Shown: positions 27,185-36,186, counted from the stretch's first letter. The stretch is 54,431 nucleotides of DNA from Crocinitomicaceae bacterium (GCA_029252405.1 JAQXBM010000091.1:1-54431), one strand, 5' to 3'. A program made the numbers and translations. The notes: generated from the sequence alone by a model not told the origin.

Positions 27185-28315
27185 TTAATTCGACAATTCT
27201 AAAAGCAAAGACTGTGCAACTTTGTCACTCGCTCCTCCTCCACCAAGAATTGTCTCTAATTCATCGTAATTTTTCATCAAGGCTGAATGGTATTTCTCGT
27301 CATTCAACAGTTTCGATAATTCCTTTTTGATTGCTTCTGGATTGCATTCTGCTTGGATTAACTCTTTGACGACTTCTCGATCCATGATTAAATTCACCAA
27401 GGAAATGTACTTCACCTTCACCAATCGTTTGGCAATTTCATAAGAGAATCGTGAGCTTTTGTAACAAACTACTTCTGGAATTTTGAACAATGCCGTTTCC
27501 AGCGTTGCCGTTCCTGATGTTACTACGGCAGCTTTCGAACTCGCCAACAAATCGTAGGTCTCATTGGAGATCATTTTTACATTCTCATTGTTGAAAGGAG
27601 CGTAAAACTCCTCATCGAGACTTGGCGCACCAGCGATCACAACTTGATATTCCTCGAACGATTTCAAGGCCTCTAACATGATTGGCAACTTCTTACTCAC
27701 CTCTTGTCGCCTACTTCCTGGAAGCACTGCAATAATCGGACGAGCGTCCAAATCGTGCTTTTTGTAAAATTCTAAACGTCGTTCCTCGGTGAATCCATGT
27801 TTGGAAATCTCGTCTAGCAAGGGATGTCCGACGTACGTCACATCGTAATCAAAACGCTCGTAGAATTCCTTCTCGAAAGGAAGGATCACGTACATTTTAT
27901 CGACTACCTTCTTGATTTTATGCACACGCTTTTGCTTCCAAGCCCATACTTGTGGCGAAATATAATAGATTACTTTGATGCCATTTTCATGTGCCCATTC
28001 GGCAATTCGAAGGTTAAATCCTGGGTAGTCAACAAGCAAAATCGCATCCGGTTTATATTCCAAAATATCTTCTTTGCAAAAAGTGATATTCTTGAGGATG
28101 GTTCGAAGGTTCATGATCACCTCCAAAAATCCCATGAATGCTAAATCACGAATGTGCTTCACCAAACCTTTGTGAACGCTGTTCATTTTATCACCACCCC
28201 AAAATCGGAAATCGAGATTAGGATCTCGATCAAGCATGGCTTGCATCAAGTTACTTGCATGCAAATCACCTGAGGCTTCACCAGCAATTACGTAGATTTT
28301 TTTTCCTTGCGACAT
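27185..28315 (-). CDS. lpxB: lipid-A-disaccharide synthase
   Basis: 376 residues. LpxB joins UDP-2,3-diacylglucosamine and lipid X on the cytoplasmic face of the inner membrane. Seen: the N-terminal VIAGEASGDLHASNLMQA, YISPQVWAWK near 140, LPFEKEFYE, YVGHPLLDE near 180, LPGSRRQEV near 214 and TSGTATLETALF near 285, all family hallmarks. Length is normal. It is the third gene of surE-membrane protein-lpxB, 3 bases after the small membrane protein gene. Confidence 0.97.
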   Translation of the reverse strand: MSQGKKIYVIAGEASGDLHASNLMQAMLDRDPNLDFRFWGGDKMNSVHKGLVKHIRDLAFMGFLEVIMNLRTILKNITFCKEDILEYKPDAILLVDYPGFNLRIAEWAHENGIKVIYYISPQVWAWKQKRVHKIKKVVDKMYVILPFEKEFYERFDYDVTYVGHPLLDEISKHGFTEERRLEFYKKHDLDARPIIAVLPGSRRQEVSKKLPIMLEALKSFEEYQVVIAGAPSLDEEFYAPFNNENVKMISNETYDLLASSKAAVVTSGTATLETALFKIPEVVCYKSSRFSYEIAKRLVKVKYISLVNLIMDREVVKELIQAECNPEAIKKELSKLLNDEKYHSALMKNYDELETILGGGGASDKVAQSLLLELSN

Positions 28316-28318
28316 GCA

Positions 28319-28633
28319 CTAGAAAAATTTGATGTAAACGATGTAAGGAGCCAAAGCAATCGATCCTAAAATTACGCCCATTCCGTAATCCCACTTTGAG
28401 CGGTTCAAGAAGAAATAAAACCAAAATAGATTAGCTATGATGGAAAGTGTAATCATTCTTACACGGTAATCTGGCTGAATATTAAATCTTCTCCAGAGGA
28501 AACTGAAATCGTAATCCTGCACCCAAGACAAGAAGAGTATCAATATGGGAACGACGATTAAGGGAGTGATAATTCCCAAGAGCATTCCAAGTGTATGTCC
28601 TTTAGACCATTTTCTCAAATTCATAAATTCCAA
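28319..28633 (-). CDS. 104-residue membrane protein between surE and lpxB
   Basis: Three hydrophobic helices are predicted (about 13-37, 58-76, 84-102). It overlaps the end of surE by 13 bases and ends 3 bases before lpxB, so it is firmly in the operon. Position suggests a link to envelope lipid assembly, but no family with known function is recognised. Confidence 0.75.
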   Translation of the reverse strand: MEFMNLRKWSKGHTLGMLLGIITPLIVVPILILFLSWVQDYDFSFLWRRFNIQPDYRVRMITLSIIANLFWFYFFLNRSKWDYGMGVILGSIALAPYIVYIKFF

Positions 28634-29391
28634 TTTTCAAGTTCTTTCATCGAAGAATAAGCCGTTAAATCGTATTGCGTTGGCACAATTGAAGCGTAAC
28701 CTTGGTCAATCCAATAAACATCCGTTTCATCGCTCTGATCATTATTAATGAAATCGCCTGTCAACCAATAATACGTTCTGTTGAATTGATCTTTTCGTTC
28801 ATCAAATCGATCGTCCCAATATGCATTCGCCTGTTTGCAGAATTTAATTCCTTTGAAGTCCGCTTTCTGAACGTATGGGATGTTAACATTGAGGCAAATA
28901 CCAAGTGGCATCTTTCTCTCCAATACTTCTTTGACAACTTTCGCTACGACTTCCTTCGCTAAATCAAAATTTGCGTCACTTTCAAACGAACAAAGCGAAA
29001 ACCCAATTGATGGGACTCCTTCCATAGCTCCTTCAACAGCAGCGGACATTGTTCCTGAATACAGAACATTCGTTGCAACGTTAGCTCCATGGTTGATTCC
29101 TGAGACAATCAAATCTGGCTTTCTATGCATCACTTCGTATACTCCCAGCTTCACACAATCCACAGGTGTACCTGTGCATGAAAATGCCTCGCAATCGAAC
29201 AAATCCGAAGGCTCTAATCGTAAAGGATGATTGATTGTAATCGCATGACCCATTCCAGATTGAGCAGAGTCTGGAGCGATCAGTACGATGTCTCCAAATG
29301 GAGCCACAGCCTCATACAAAGATCGAATTCCTTTCGCCGAAATTCCGTCGTCGTTTGTTATAAAAATTAACGGTTTCAAATCTGTCATCAC
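28621..29391 (-). CDS. surE: 5'/3'-nucleotidase SurE
   Basis: 256 residues. SurE dephosphorylates nucleoside 5'- and 3'-monophosphates. Seen: FITNDDGISAKG near residue 10 with the metal-binding Asp pair, LIAPDSAQSGMGHAIT near 37, SGTPVD-like CTGTPVDCVK near 73, and VSGINHGANVATNVLYSGT near 95 with the metal-binding Asn. Normal family length. It begins the surE-lpxB operon. The second Met could be the actual start. Upstream TACTTTCG on the minus strand is one base off the -7 box. Confidence 0.96.
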   Translation of the reverse strand: MMTDLKPLIFITNDDGISAKGIRSLYEAVAPFGDIVLIAPDSAQSGMGHAITINHPLRLEPSDLFDCEAFSCTGTPVDCVKLGVYEVMHRKPDLIVSGINHGANVATNVLYSGTMSAAVEGAMEGVPSIGFSLCSFESDANFDLAKEVVAKVVKEVLERKMPLGICLNVNIPYVQKADFKGIKFCKQANAYWDDRFDERKDQFNRTYYWLTGDFINNDQSDETDVYWIDQGYASIVPTQYDLTAYSSMKELENWNL

Positions 29392-29475
29392 TTAATAGAA
29401 TTACTTGGTTTACGAAAGTAACTAAAGTTCTCATATTCTTTCTAAAAATGTATCGCGGTTTATCTCTGAATTTGC

Positions 29476-29483
29476 TACTTTTG
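29476..29483 (+). promoter_or_regulatory. -7 promoter box TACTTTTG for the DinB/NlpC genes
   Basis: Exact TAnnTTTG match, 34 bases before the ATG at 29518, which also has a purine-rich AAAGAGG at 29505-29511. Confidence 0.5.
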
Positions 29484-29517
29484 ACTTTAGCATTTTAAAG
29501 CAGAAAGAGGTCGCACT

Positions 29518-30099
29518 ATGATGACTACACTAGAATTGAGAACGACACTTTCGGAAATTACGAATCATAATATTCAACAAGCTACAAGTTGGATGTCGAA
29601 ATTGTCCGAAAAACAACTGAACTGGCGCCCAAATCCTGGGATCTGGTCCATTGCTGAAGTGCTAGCACATCTCAATTCATATGCTCGCTATTATCATCCT
29701 GCCGTTCAAAAGAAAATCGAAACAACGCGATTTAAAAATGTAAAGGAAGATTTTATGAGTTCGCCTTTGGGACGATCTGCTTGGAAATCCATGAAATTGG
29801 GTCGATTGAATAACGTGAAACGAAAATTCAAAGCGCCGAAAGGGCACAACCCTTCCATTGATCCAGATTTGGTTCAAGGAAATGAGCTCCCGAACTTTTT
29901 AGAGCAACAGCAGGAGTTGCTGTCAATCATTGATGCTTCGATGGACGTTAATGTGCGTAAAGTAAAAGTTCCTATTTCGATCTCGAAAATCGTTCGTCTT
30001 CGTTTGGGAGATGCTTTGCTGTTTATTACTTATCACAACGAGCGTCACATGCAGCAAATCCTCAACCTGAAAAAACACAAGAATTTCCCGAATAAATGA
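29518..30099 (+). CDS. DinB-family metal-binding protein
   Basis: 193 residues, helical bundle. WSIAEVLAHLNSY (about 43-55) supplies the first His and the C-terminal FITYHNERHMQQIL (about 169-182) supplies the other two, the DinB_2 pattern. The basic middle segment (LGRLNNVKRKFKAPKG) is typical of the Bacteroidota subgroup. Biochemical role unknown; family members include thiol-dependent transferases. Its TGA overlaps the ATG of the NlpC/P60 gene (ATGA). Confidence 0.85.
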   Translation: MMTTLELRTTLSEITNHNIQQATSWMSKLSEKQLNWRPNPGIWSIAEVLAHLNSYARYYHPAVQKKIETTRFKNVKEDFMSSPLGRSAWKSMKLGRLNNVKRKFKAPKGHNPSIDPDLVQGNELPNFLEQQQELLSIIDASMDVNVRKVKVPISISKIVRLRLGDALLFITYHNERHMQQILNLKKHKNFPNK

Positions 30100-30851
30100 T
30101 GGAAATCAAAACAGCCTATTGTTTAGTGAGCATTGCTCCTGTGCGTAAAGCGGAGGACGATGGTTCAGAAATAGTCAGTCAATTGATTTTTGGTGAGTTG
30201 GTTGAAGTAAGTGGCCTGAATCATCCTTGGGCTAAAATCAGGACGTTTTCTGATGGATACGAAGGATACATTGATCACAAACACGTGTCTTATTTGACCG
30301 AAAAAGAAGCCAAACGATGGAGCGAAGGGCTTTCTTATTTGAAAGATCGTGAAGTCGTATTGACTGCTCCATGGGGAAAACAGCGCATCTGCCGAGGTTC
30401 GTTCCTACCAGAAAATGAAACTTCATTCCAAATTGGATCGGATCAATTTACACTTGAAAGACAAGATTCAAGTGAACTAAAATCAATTCTTGATTACGCT
30501 GAGGACTATTTGAATACAGCTTATCTTTGGGGAGGTAAATCTCCTTTTGGAATTGATTGTTCGGGATTGACGCAAGTCATTTATCGATTCTTTGGTTGGA
30601 ATTTACCACGTGATTGCGATGAGCAAGTTGATCATGGGCAAGAAATAGAATACGAAGACCTTCAAATGGGTGATTTGGCTTATTTCAAGAATAAAACAGG
30701 CAAAGTAACACATGTTGGAATCTTGGATGGGAAAGGCGGAATTATCCACGCAAGTGGTCACGTAAGAAGAGACACTTTTAATCAGGAAGGTATCTTCCGA
30801 GAAGACATAGAATCGCTGACACATCCGTTGTTCTTAATAAAACGATTGTAG
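30096..30851 (+). CDS. C40-family NlpC/P60 cysteine peptidase with SH3 domain
   Basis: 251 residues. A bacterial SH3 region (about 1-75; VSIAPVRKAED, GELVEVSG, GYEGYIDHKHV) is followed by a second SH3-like part and the NlpC/P60 domain (about 125-250). The catalytic triad is visible: Cys155 in GIDCSGLTQ, His206 in THVGILDG and His218 in IHASGH. The domain order matches YkfC-type gamma-D-glutamyl-diamino acid endopeptidases that trim recycled or released muropeptides. No signal peptide is seen, suggesting cytoplasmic action. Coupled to the DinB gene by a 4-base overlap. Confidence 0.93.
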   Translation: MMEIKTAYCLVSIAPVRKAEDDGSEIVSQLIFGELVEVSGLNHPWAKIRTFSDGYEGYIDHKHVSYLTEKEAKRWSEGLSYLKDREVVLTAPWGKQRICRGSFLPENETSFQIGSDQFTLERQDSSELKSILDYAEDYLNTAYLWGGKSPFGIDCSGLTQVIYRFFGWNLPRDCDEQVDHGQEIEYEDLQMGDLAYFKNKTGKVTHVGILDGKGGIIHASGHVRRDTFNQEGIFREDIESLTHPLFLIKRL

Positions 30852-30888
30852 TCGAAATAATGTCGATATTTGTATGAAATCTACTAGA

Positions 30889-31806
30889 ATGAAAATATTA
30901 ATTACTGGAGGTGCAGGATTCATCGGAAGCAACTTGGCCAAGCGATTGGTGGACGATGGACACGATGTTGTTGTCCTTGACTCGCTGCTTCGTGGAAATA
31001 AACTCGAAAAAGAAACCTTCGCGAAAATCAGGTTCATCAAAGGTGACGTTCGCGATTACGATACCGTGCTCGATGCATCGGCTGGTTGTGATTTAATATT
31101 TCACTTCGCTGCTGTTCTAGGAGTTGATATCGTTGCAGACAATCCAGTTGAAACAATGGATGTCGAAGTAATCGGAACACGTAACATCGTCAATGCTGCT
31201 GAGGCAAACAACATAAAGAAAATCATGTATGCTTCTACGAGTGGAATTTATGGACACTCAGCAATTGAATCAGCATTAACAGAAGAAGTTCTGGTTGACC
31301 CACGCACCTCATATGCGATGGCGAAGCGATACAATGAAATCTACCTTGCCTCTCACCATGAGGAAAAAGGAATCAATATTGTCAACTTGCGTTTTTTCAA
31401 CGTATACGGATGGAATCAAGATAACCGAATGGTGATTCCCCTATTCTTTGAGCAAGCCCGAGGAGGAAAAGATATCACGGTTTTCGGATCAGGAAAACAA
31501 ACGCGCGATTTCACGTACATTGATGACACAATTGAAGCATGTGTGCGCTTGATGGACTTGAACGGATGTCACATCATCAACATTGCCAACGAGGCTGAAT
31601 GGTGTATCATTGATGTCGCAAACAAGATCAAGGAAATTACCAACTCTGATTCTAAAATCATTTACATAGAAGCACCTAAAAAGCGTTACGACTACGAAGT
31701 TGAACGCCGCGTTGGAAGCTCAAAGAAATTGAAAGAACATACTAGTTACAAACCTGAGACTACACTCACAGAAGGATTAGAAAAAATTTACCAACGAAAT
31801 TATTAG
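30889..31806 (+). CDS. NAD-dependent nucleotide-sugar epimerase/dehydratase
   Basis: 306 residues from the ATG at 30889; an ATG 15 bases earlier is possible. Extended SDR: Rossmann motif GGAGFIGSN near residue 7, ASTSGIYG near 120 with the catalytic Ser/Thr, and Tyr142-x3-Lys146 in TSYAMAKRYNE; GKQTRDFTYIDD near 205. Such enzymes interconvert UDP- or GDP-sugars for LPS or glycan synthesis; the exact sugar cannot be read. It is 6 bases before glyA. GATATTTG just upstream is one base off the -7 box. Confidence 0.88.
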   Translation: MKILITGGAGFIGSNLAKRLVDDGHDVVVLDSLLRGNKLEKETFAKIRFIKGDVRDYDTVLDASAGCDLIFHFAAVLGVDIVADNPVETMDVEVIGTRNIVNAAEANNIKKIMYASTSGIYGHSAIESALTEEVLVDPRTSYAMAKRYNEIYLASHHEEKGINIVNLRFFNVYGWNQDNRMVIPLFFEQARGGKDITVFGSGKQTRDFTYIDDTIEACVRLMDLNGCHIINIANEAEWCIIDVANKIKEITNSDSKIIYIEAPKKRYDYEVERRVGSSKKLKEHTSYKPETTLTEGLEKIYQRNY

Positions 31807-31812
31807 TAAATC

Positions 31813-33087
31813 ATGTCAAGAGATAAGGAAATCTTCGACTTAATTGAAGACGAAAAACACAGACAACTCAACGGAATCGAATTGATCGCTTCTGAAAATT
31901 TTGTAAGTGATGATGTAATGAACGCAATGGGAAGTGTTCTGACGAATAAGTACGCAGAAGGTCTCCCAGGAAAGCGTTATTACGGTGGTTGTGAAGTTGT
32001 AGATAAAGTTGAAACGCTTGCAATCGACCGTTTGAAGGAATTGTTTGGTGCTGAATGGGCGAATGTTCAACCGCACTCTGGAGCTCAAGCAAATACAGCG
32101 GTATTCTTAGCTTGTCTTCAACCAGGTGATAGCATTTTAGGGTTTGATCTTTCTCATGGAGGACACCTTTCTCATGGATCTCCAGTAAATATTTCAGGGA
32201 AGTATTACGACCCACATTTCTACGGAGTAAGCAAAGAAACTGGTCTTGTTGATTACGATGCACTCGAAGCGAAGGCGCGCGAAGTAAAGCCTAAGTTGAT
32301 CATTTGTGGTGCTTCCGCCTACAGCCGTGATTGGGATTACGCGCGCATTCGAAAAGTAGCGGATGAAATTGGAGCACTTGTTCTTGCAGACATCTCTCAC
32401 CCAGCTGGAGCCATCGCTGCAGGATTGTTAAATAATCCATTGAATCACTGTCACATCGTTACTACAACGACGCACAAAACACTTCGTGGACCACGTGGTG
32501 GTGTTATCATGATGGGGAAAAACTTTGATAATCCATTCGGTTTGAAATGGAAAAACGGAAATCCTAAATCGATGGCGGCATTGTTAGATGCAGCAGTTTT
32601 CCCTGGAACGCAAGGTGGACCATTGGAACACGTGATTGCAGCCAAAGCAGTTGCTTTTGGAGAAGCACTGACGGACAACTACAAGAATTACATGAAAGAA
32701 GTTCTTGCCAACGCGAAAGTAATGGCAGACGAATTCGTGAAACGAGGATACGCCGTTATTTCTGGCGGAACGGATAACCATTCAATGTTGATCGATCTTC
32801 GATCAAAAAGCGTAACTGGAAAAGATGCTGAGAACAAACTTGTTTTAGCGGATATCACGGTAAACAAAAATATGGTTCCATTTGATACAGAATCGCCTTT
32901 CGTGACTTCTGGAATTCGCGTTGGAACATCTGCTTTGACATCGAGAGGAGTAACGACTGATGAAATTCCTGCCATTGTAGGATTTATCGACGAAGTTCTT
33001 TCAGATATTGAAAACAACGAACTGATCGAATCAGTGAAATCTAAAGTAAATGGAATGATGAGCGACAGACCTTTATTTAAATGGTAG
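31813..33087 (+). CDS. glyA: serine hydroxymethyltransferase
   Basis: 424 residues. GlyA interconverts serine and glycine with tetrahydrofolate, feeding one-carbon metabolism. Seen: [10 protein letters not shown] near 22, [17 protein letters not shown] near 50, DISHPAG near 193, and the pyridoxal-phosphate Lys222 in [15 protein letters not shown]-terminal [15 protein letters not shown] is also standard. Full length. Probably read from the epimerase promoter and ended by the hairpin at 33109. Confidence 0.98.
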   Translation: MSRDKEIFDLIEDEKHRQLNGIELIASENFVSDDVMNAMGSVLTNKYAEGLPGKRYYGGCEVVDKVETLAIDRLKELFGAEWANVQPHSGAQANTAVFLACLQPGDSILGFDLSHGGHLSHGSPVNISGKYYDPHFYGVSKETGLVDYDALEAKAREVKPKLIICGASAYSRDWDYARIRKVADEIGALVLADISHPAGAIAAGLLNNPLNHCHIVTTTTHKTLRGPRGGVIMMGKNFDNPFGLKWKNGNPKSMAALLDAAVFPGTQGGPLEHVIAAKAVAFGEALTDNYKNYMKEVLANAKVMADEFVKRGYAVISGGTDNHSMLIDLRSKSVTGKDAENKLVLADITVNKNMVPFDTESPFVTSGIRVGTSALTSRGVTTDEIPAIVGFIDEVLSDIENNELIESVKSKVNGMMSDRPLFKW

Positions 33088-33108
33088 GATCGTCAAATTG
33101 ATATTTTG

Positions 33109-33143
33109 AAACTCCGTTCGGTTCATCTGGACGGAGTTTTTTT
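33109..33143. terminator. bidirectional terminator between glyA and the SDR gene
   Basis: AAACTCCGT (33109-33117) pairs perfectly with ACGGAGTTT (33131-33139), followed by T to 33143. The convergent SDR gene ends at 33142, inside the T run. Confidence 0.8.
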
Positions 33144-33936
33144 ATGTCGCGCTTTGCTTCTTGATCACTTTCCAAAACATACCCGGAAGAAAGCGTTTCA
33201 AAGTAACCGCCTTGATTTCTTTGTTTCCAATCAGCACCTCTTTCTTGCCTTTCTCCACTGCCTTAAATAATTGACGAACGCATTCTTCAACAGTCATTCC
33301 CGTTTCTTGATTGTGGTCCATCACTCCATGCGTGTTTCCTTCAGAATTAAGCGCATTGACTGAAATCTGCGTATTGATTTTCCCTGGGCAAACGATGAGA
33401 ACCTTGACGTTGTTCTTCTCCTCCTCCAACATCAAACTCTCGTAAAAACCGTGCAGTGCATGTTTCGAAGCACTGTAGGCACTTCGCAAGAAGAAACCGA
33501 ACTTTCCGGCAATACTTGATATCACAATAAACTGTCCTGATTTCTGCTTTCTGAAAATAGGAAGCACTTGCTTAGTCAAGGCTACATTACCGAAATAATT
33601 TACCTCCATGATTCGTCGATCGACTTCCATAGGCGTTTCGTGTACTTCTGAGCGTTGAGAAAGCCCTCCATTATTCACCAAAACATCAATGCGATTGTAT
33701 TTTACCATGACTTGATCCACTAAGGAACCAAAATTGTCAGATTCACTCAAATCTAGCGGAAGAACAAAATGTTTCTCAGCGTTTTTAAGTGATTGTTGAA
33801 CTTCTTGAAGTTTTGCTTCGTTTCGGGCCGATAGAATTACGCTCGCACCAGCATCAGCTGCCTGCTTTGCCATTTCAGCACCAATTCCAGATGACGCTCC
33901 TGTCACCCAGACGATTTTACCCTTCCAATCGTTCAT
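33142..33936 (-). CDS. short-chain dehydrogenase/reductase (SDR)
   Basis: 264 residues of the classical SDR family: TGASSGIGAEMAKQ near 14, NNGGLSQRS near 93 (NNGG in place of NNAG), ISSIAGKFG near 145 and the catalytic Tyr/Lys in YSASKHALHG near 158. A short hydrophobic C-terminal end (FLPGMFWKVIKK) is like the DltE/DHRS7-type lipid- or steroid-active members. Substrate unknown. Transcribed alone from a promoter abutting the start codon. Confidence 0.92.
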   Translation of the reverse strand: MNDWKGKIVWVTGASSGIGAEMAKQAADAGASVILSARNEAKLQEVQQSLKNAEKHFVLPLDLSESDNFGSLVDQVMVKYNRIDVLVNNGGLSQRSEVHETPMEVDRRIMEVNYFGNVALTKQVLPIFRKQKSGQFIVISSIAGKFGFFLRSAYSASKHALHGFYESLMLEEEKNNVKVLIVCPGKINTQISVNALNSEGNTHGVMDHNQETGMTVEECVRQLFKAVEKGKKEVLIGNKEIKAVTLKRFLPGMFWKVIKKQSAT

Positions 33937-33940
33937 GGAA

Positions 33941-33948
33941 CAAAGCTA
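33941..33948 (-). promoter_or_regulatory. -7 promoter box TAGCTTTG for the SDR gene
   Basis: Exact TAnnTTTG match on the minus strand, ending 4 bases before the ATG at 33936, so a leaderless transcript is expected. Confidence 0.5.
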
Positions 33949-33985
33949 ATCAAGATTGGGAATATAATTGAAGGAATTAGTTCAA

Positions 33986-34019
33986 ATAAAAAATCCCGTC
34001 TAGCTAACTAAACGGGATT
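33986..34019 (-). terminator. intrinsic terminator after the small secreted protein at 34039
   Basis: AATCCCGT (33992-33999) pairs with ACGGGATT (34012-34019); on the minus strand a T run follows (complement of A at 33987-33993). Confidence 0.8.
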
Positions 34020-34038
34020 ATCAAAATATCTATTCTTC

Positions 34039-34461
34039 CTATAAATCGTCTGGAAGCGCGATTTCTTTGTAAGATTTTTGTTTTGGCTTCAAAGCATCGA
34101 TGAATACAACCTTGAATTTTTCACCATCCGTGTTGTAGATCATTTCAGTAATACCATTCACAATTACTGGTGGTTGTTTCGAAGCGCTGTAGAATTTCTT
34201 CTCCATCAACTCGTACGTATCATCTTCATATTGGCGAAAAACTGACTTAATCAATCCATTCTCCACTCTCGCTTTTCCTGAAATACAGTAAGATGTTCCT
34301 CCTTCTTCAAAAAATGTCAGAATTACGTTTCTGTGCATATCGTTAGAAACAGAGTAAGCGCCACGATCATCAAACGCTTTTTGCAAACGTGTGAAGCAAT
34401 CCTGAGATTGGGCCGCCATTGTGATAAATACTGTAAGAATTAGCAGTAAACTTTTTTTCAT
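34039..34461 (-). CDS. 140-residue secreted protein of unknown function
   Basis: Signal peptide about 1-19 (MKKSLLLILTVF..., ending AQSQ), mature part with two cysteines (DCFTR and SYCIS) that may pair, and alternating beta-like stretches. No recognised family. It is a single-gene unit with its own -7 box (34493-34500) and terminator, divergent from gmhA. Confidence 0.75.
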   Translation of the reverse strand: MKKSLLLILTVFITMAAQSQDCFTRLQKAFDDRGAYSVSNDMHRNVILTFFEEGGTSYCISGKARVENGLIKSVFRQYEDDTYELMEKKFYSASKQPPVIVNGITEMIYNTDGEKFKVVFIDALKPKQKSYKEIALPDDL

Positions 34462-34492
34462 AGTCTGTTGTTTTTGAGCTCAGCTCGGGTTT

Positions 34493-34500
34493 CAAATATA
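34493..34500 (-). promoter_or_regulatory. -7 promoter box TATATTTG for the gene at 34039
   Basis: Exact TAnnTTTG match on the minus strand, about 31 bases before the ATG at 34461. Confidence 0.5.
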
Positions 34501-34543
34501 ACAAGATTGATTCAATATTTTCTCTCCTGCATTATAGAATTCG

Positions 34544-34551
34544 TATTTTTG
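34544..34551 (+). promoter_or_regulatory. -7 promoter box TATTTTTG for gmhA
   Basis: Exact TAnnTTTG match, 16 bases before the ATG at 34568. It lies back to back with the minus-strand promoter at 34493. Confidence 0.5.
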
Positions 34552-34567
34552 ACGAAAATCTTTTTCG

Positions 34568-35137
34568 ATGAGTGAAAAACAAATAGCAGACCAATTTTCT
34601 CAAGCAGCAGAAATTTTGCAAATATTTAACACTCCTGAAAACATCAAAAAAATTACGCGTGCAGGTCAGTTGATGGTTGAAGCCATTAAAAACGGTGGTA
34701 AAATCATTAGTTGCGGAAATGGTGGATCAATGTGTGATGCCATGCATTTTGCAGAAGAACTCACTGGGCGTTTTCGCGATGACCGACCTTCCATTGCCGC
34801 GGTTTCTATCTCTGATCCGAGCCACATTACCTGCGTTGGAAACGACTACGGTTTTGATCACATCTTCTCACGTTATATAGAAGGAGTGGGTAATGAAAAC
34901 GATGTGCTACTTGGAATATCTACGAGTGGAAATTCAAAAAATGTATTGAACGCAATAGCCGCTTCAAAGAAGAAAGGAATGAAGGTTATTGGATTGACTG
35001 GTAAATCTGGTGGTGACATGGCCAATCTTTGCGACGTGGAAATCCGCGCGCCGAAATCCGAATATGCCGACCGCGCCCAAGAGATCCATATTAAGGTCAT
35101 ACATTCACTGATTCACTATATTGAAAATAATATTTGA
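34568..35137 (+). CDS. gmhA: phosphoheptose isomerase (sedoheptulose 7-phosphate isomerase)
   Basis: 189 residues, SIS fold. GmhA makes D-glycero-D-manno-heptose 7-phosphate, the first step to ADP-heptose for the LPS core. Nearly every E. coli GmhA signature is present: [22 protein letters not shown] with the zinc-ligand His and Glu, [30 protein letters not shown], and the C-terminal QEIHIKVIH with the Gln and His ligands. The GGSHCD His of E. coli is Met here, outside the zinc-ligand set. Other heptose genes are not in the window. Confidence 0.93.
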   Translation: MSEKQIADQFSQAAEILQIFNTPENIKKITRAGQLMVEAIKNGGKIISCGNGGSMCDAMHFAEELTGRFRDDRPSIAAVSISDPSHITCVGNDYGFDHIFSRYIEGVGNENDVLLGISTSGNSKNVLNAIAASKKKGMKVIGLTGKSGGDMANLCDVEIRAPKSEYADRAQEIHIKVIHSLIHYIENNI

Positions 35138-35166
35138 TTCACTGAAAAATGGGCGTAAGAAAATAG

Positions 35167-35174
35167 TATCTTTG
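35167..35174 (+). promoter_or_regulatory. -7 promoter box TATCTTTG for the TerB gene
   Basis: Exact TAnnTTTG match, 21 bases before the ATG at 35196. Its position supports that start over upstream alternatives. Confidence 0.55.
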
Positions 35175-35195
35175 CATCGAATTTTAAGTACAAGA

Positions 35196-35618
35196 ATGGG
35201 AACAATTGCACAATTATTTGAATCAGGTGAGCGTAGCGCTGACAAAGGACATTTCAACAACTTAGTGATGTTGGCTCGTGTTGACGGGAAAATTGATACA
35301 ACGGAAGTAAATCTACTTTCACGTATTGCGACTCGTTTAGGGTTAACTTCAGAACAAGTAAAAGAAATCATTGAGCATCCAGATGAGTATGTTATGGTTC
35401 CACCATTTTCACGTGAAGAACGTTACGAGCGTTTCATCCAGTTTGTTGAAATGGTAAATGTTGATGGTGTAGTTGATGATTCTGAAGAAAGATTGGTTTC
35501 CAAGTACGGAACATCTTTAGGATTTACAGATGAGAGCATCGAAACAAAGTACCCAGTTATTTTGGAAAAAGTTAAAGCAGGAATTTCTCGCCAAGAGATT
35601 TTACAGCAAGTTCTTTAA
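35196..35618 (+). CDS. TerB-like (tellurite-resistance/DjlA N-terminal fold) protein
   Basis: 140 residues from the ATG at 35196; the frame is open 25 codons further but that part precedes and includes the promoter box. Two similar halves each carry an acidic motif: ARVDGKIDTTE (about 28-38) and VNVDGVVDDSEE (about 88-99), the paired D-G-x-x-D-x-x-E sites of TerB proteins, which bind metal at the membrane or in the cytoplasm. Physiological role unknown. A strong terminator follows. Confidence 0.85.
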   Translation: MGTIAQLFESGERSADKGHFNNLVMLARVDGKIDTTEVNLLSRIATRLGLTSEQVKEIIEHPDEYVMVPPFSREERYERFIQFVEMVNVDGVVDDSEERLVSKYGTSLGFTDESIETKYPVILEKVKAGISRQEILQQVL

Positions 35619-35637
35619 GAAGAATTGATATAAATTG

Positions 35638-35676
35638 AAAAAGTCCCCAGACATTATTCGTCTGGGGACTTTTTTT
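35638..35676 (+). terminator. strong intrinsic terminator after the TerB gene
   Basis: An 11-base perfect stem AGTCCCCAGAC (35642-35652) with GTCTGGGGACT (35660-35670), loop ATTATTC, flanked by A before and T after. Confidence 0.92.
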
Positions 35677-35707
35677 GTAACAAAAATTCGTTGAGTAATA
35701 GTTCGTA

Positions 35708-36111
35708 CTATCGTTTCGCTGTTACTGGAACGCCGTTAACGTGAACATCCAAGTAATCGAATCCACCGATTCCATTTCCTTCGTTGTTGATCGACATATA
35801 CGCTCTAAATGGGAAAGTACCGATTAGCGGTGGCTCAGCATGAACGTATCCTTGAATGGAAATAACTTTCGTGTACTCTCCATAACCTGTATGGTGCATC
35901 ATCCCTTTAACGTTTCCTGTAAAGTTTCCTCCTTGAACGGCTTGATGAACATGTACCTGACCAGTAACATCTCCAGATACAGCGTTTACCGCTAATTTAA
36001 AATCAACAATTGGTGCTCCTGGCGTACCTACCTTTCCAATGGTCCCTTGGTATAAGTAAAGACCTGCTTCTGTATTTGACAGAATAAATGTGGTTAAATT
36101 TCCTTACTCAT
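35708..36111 (-). pseudogene. small beta-rich protein gene with a one-base deletion after its third codon (DUF1842-like)
   Basis: From the stop at 35708 the minus-strand frame is open back to a TAA at 36106-36104 with no ATG before it except internal ones near 35902. The ATG at 36111 reads only M-S-K-E-I-stop, but restoring one A in the AAGG run (about 36103-36105) gives MSKGNLTTFILSNTEAG and a 134-residue protein. It contains GTPGAPIVDFKL, VSGDVTGQVHVHQAVQGG and FPFRAYMSINNEG, which resemble my memory of DUF1842. Either a recent frameshift, a sequencing error, or programmed frameshifting; function unknown. Confidence 0.65.
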
Positions 36112-36178
36112 ATGACTTTTCAGGATACGCCCCGTTGTTTTAATGTGATGACTGGACTTCACTAGAGTGTTAGTAGCC

Positions 36179-36186
36179 CAAATGTA
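36179..36186 (-). promoter_or_regulatory. -7 promoter box TACATTTG upstream of the frameshifted small gene
   Basis: Exact TAnnTTTG match on the minus strand, about 67 bases before the ATG at 36111. It suggests the small gene was, or is, transcribed. Confidence 0.4.

Noticed and set aside
34700-34780. GmhA with Met instead of His in GGSHCD
   Set aside because: The zinc ligands ([15 protein letters not shown]) are intact; the changed position is not part of that set, so no loss of function is implied.
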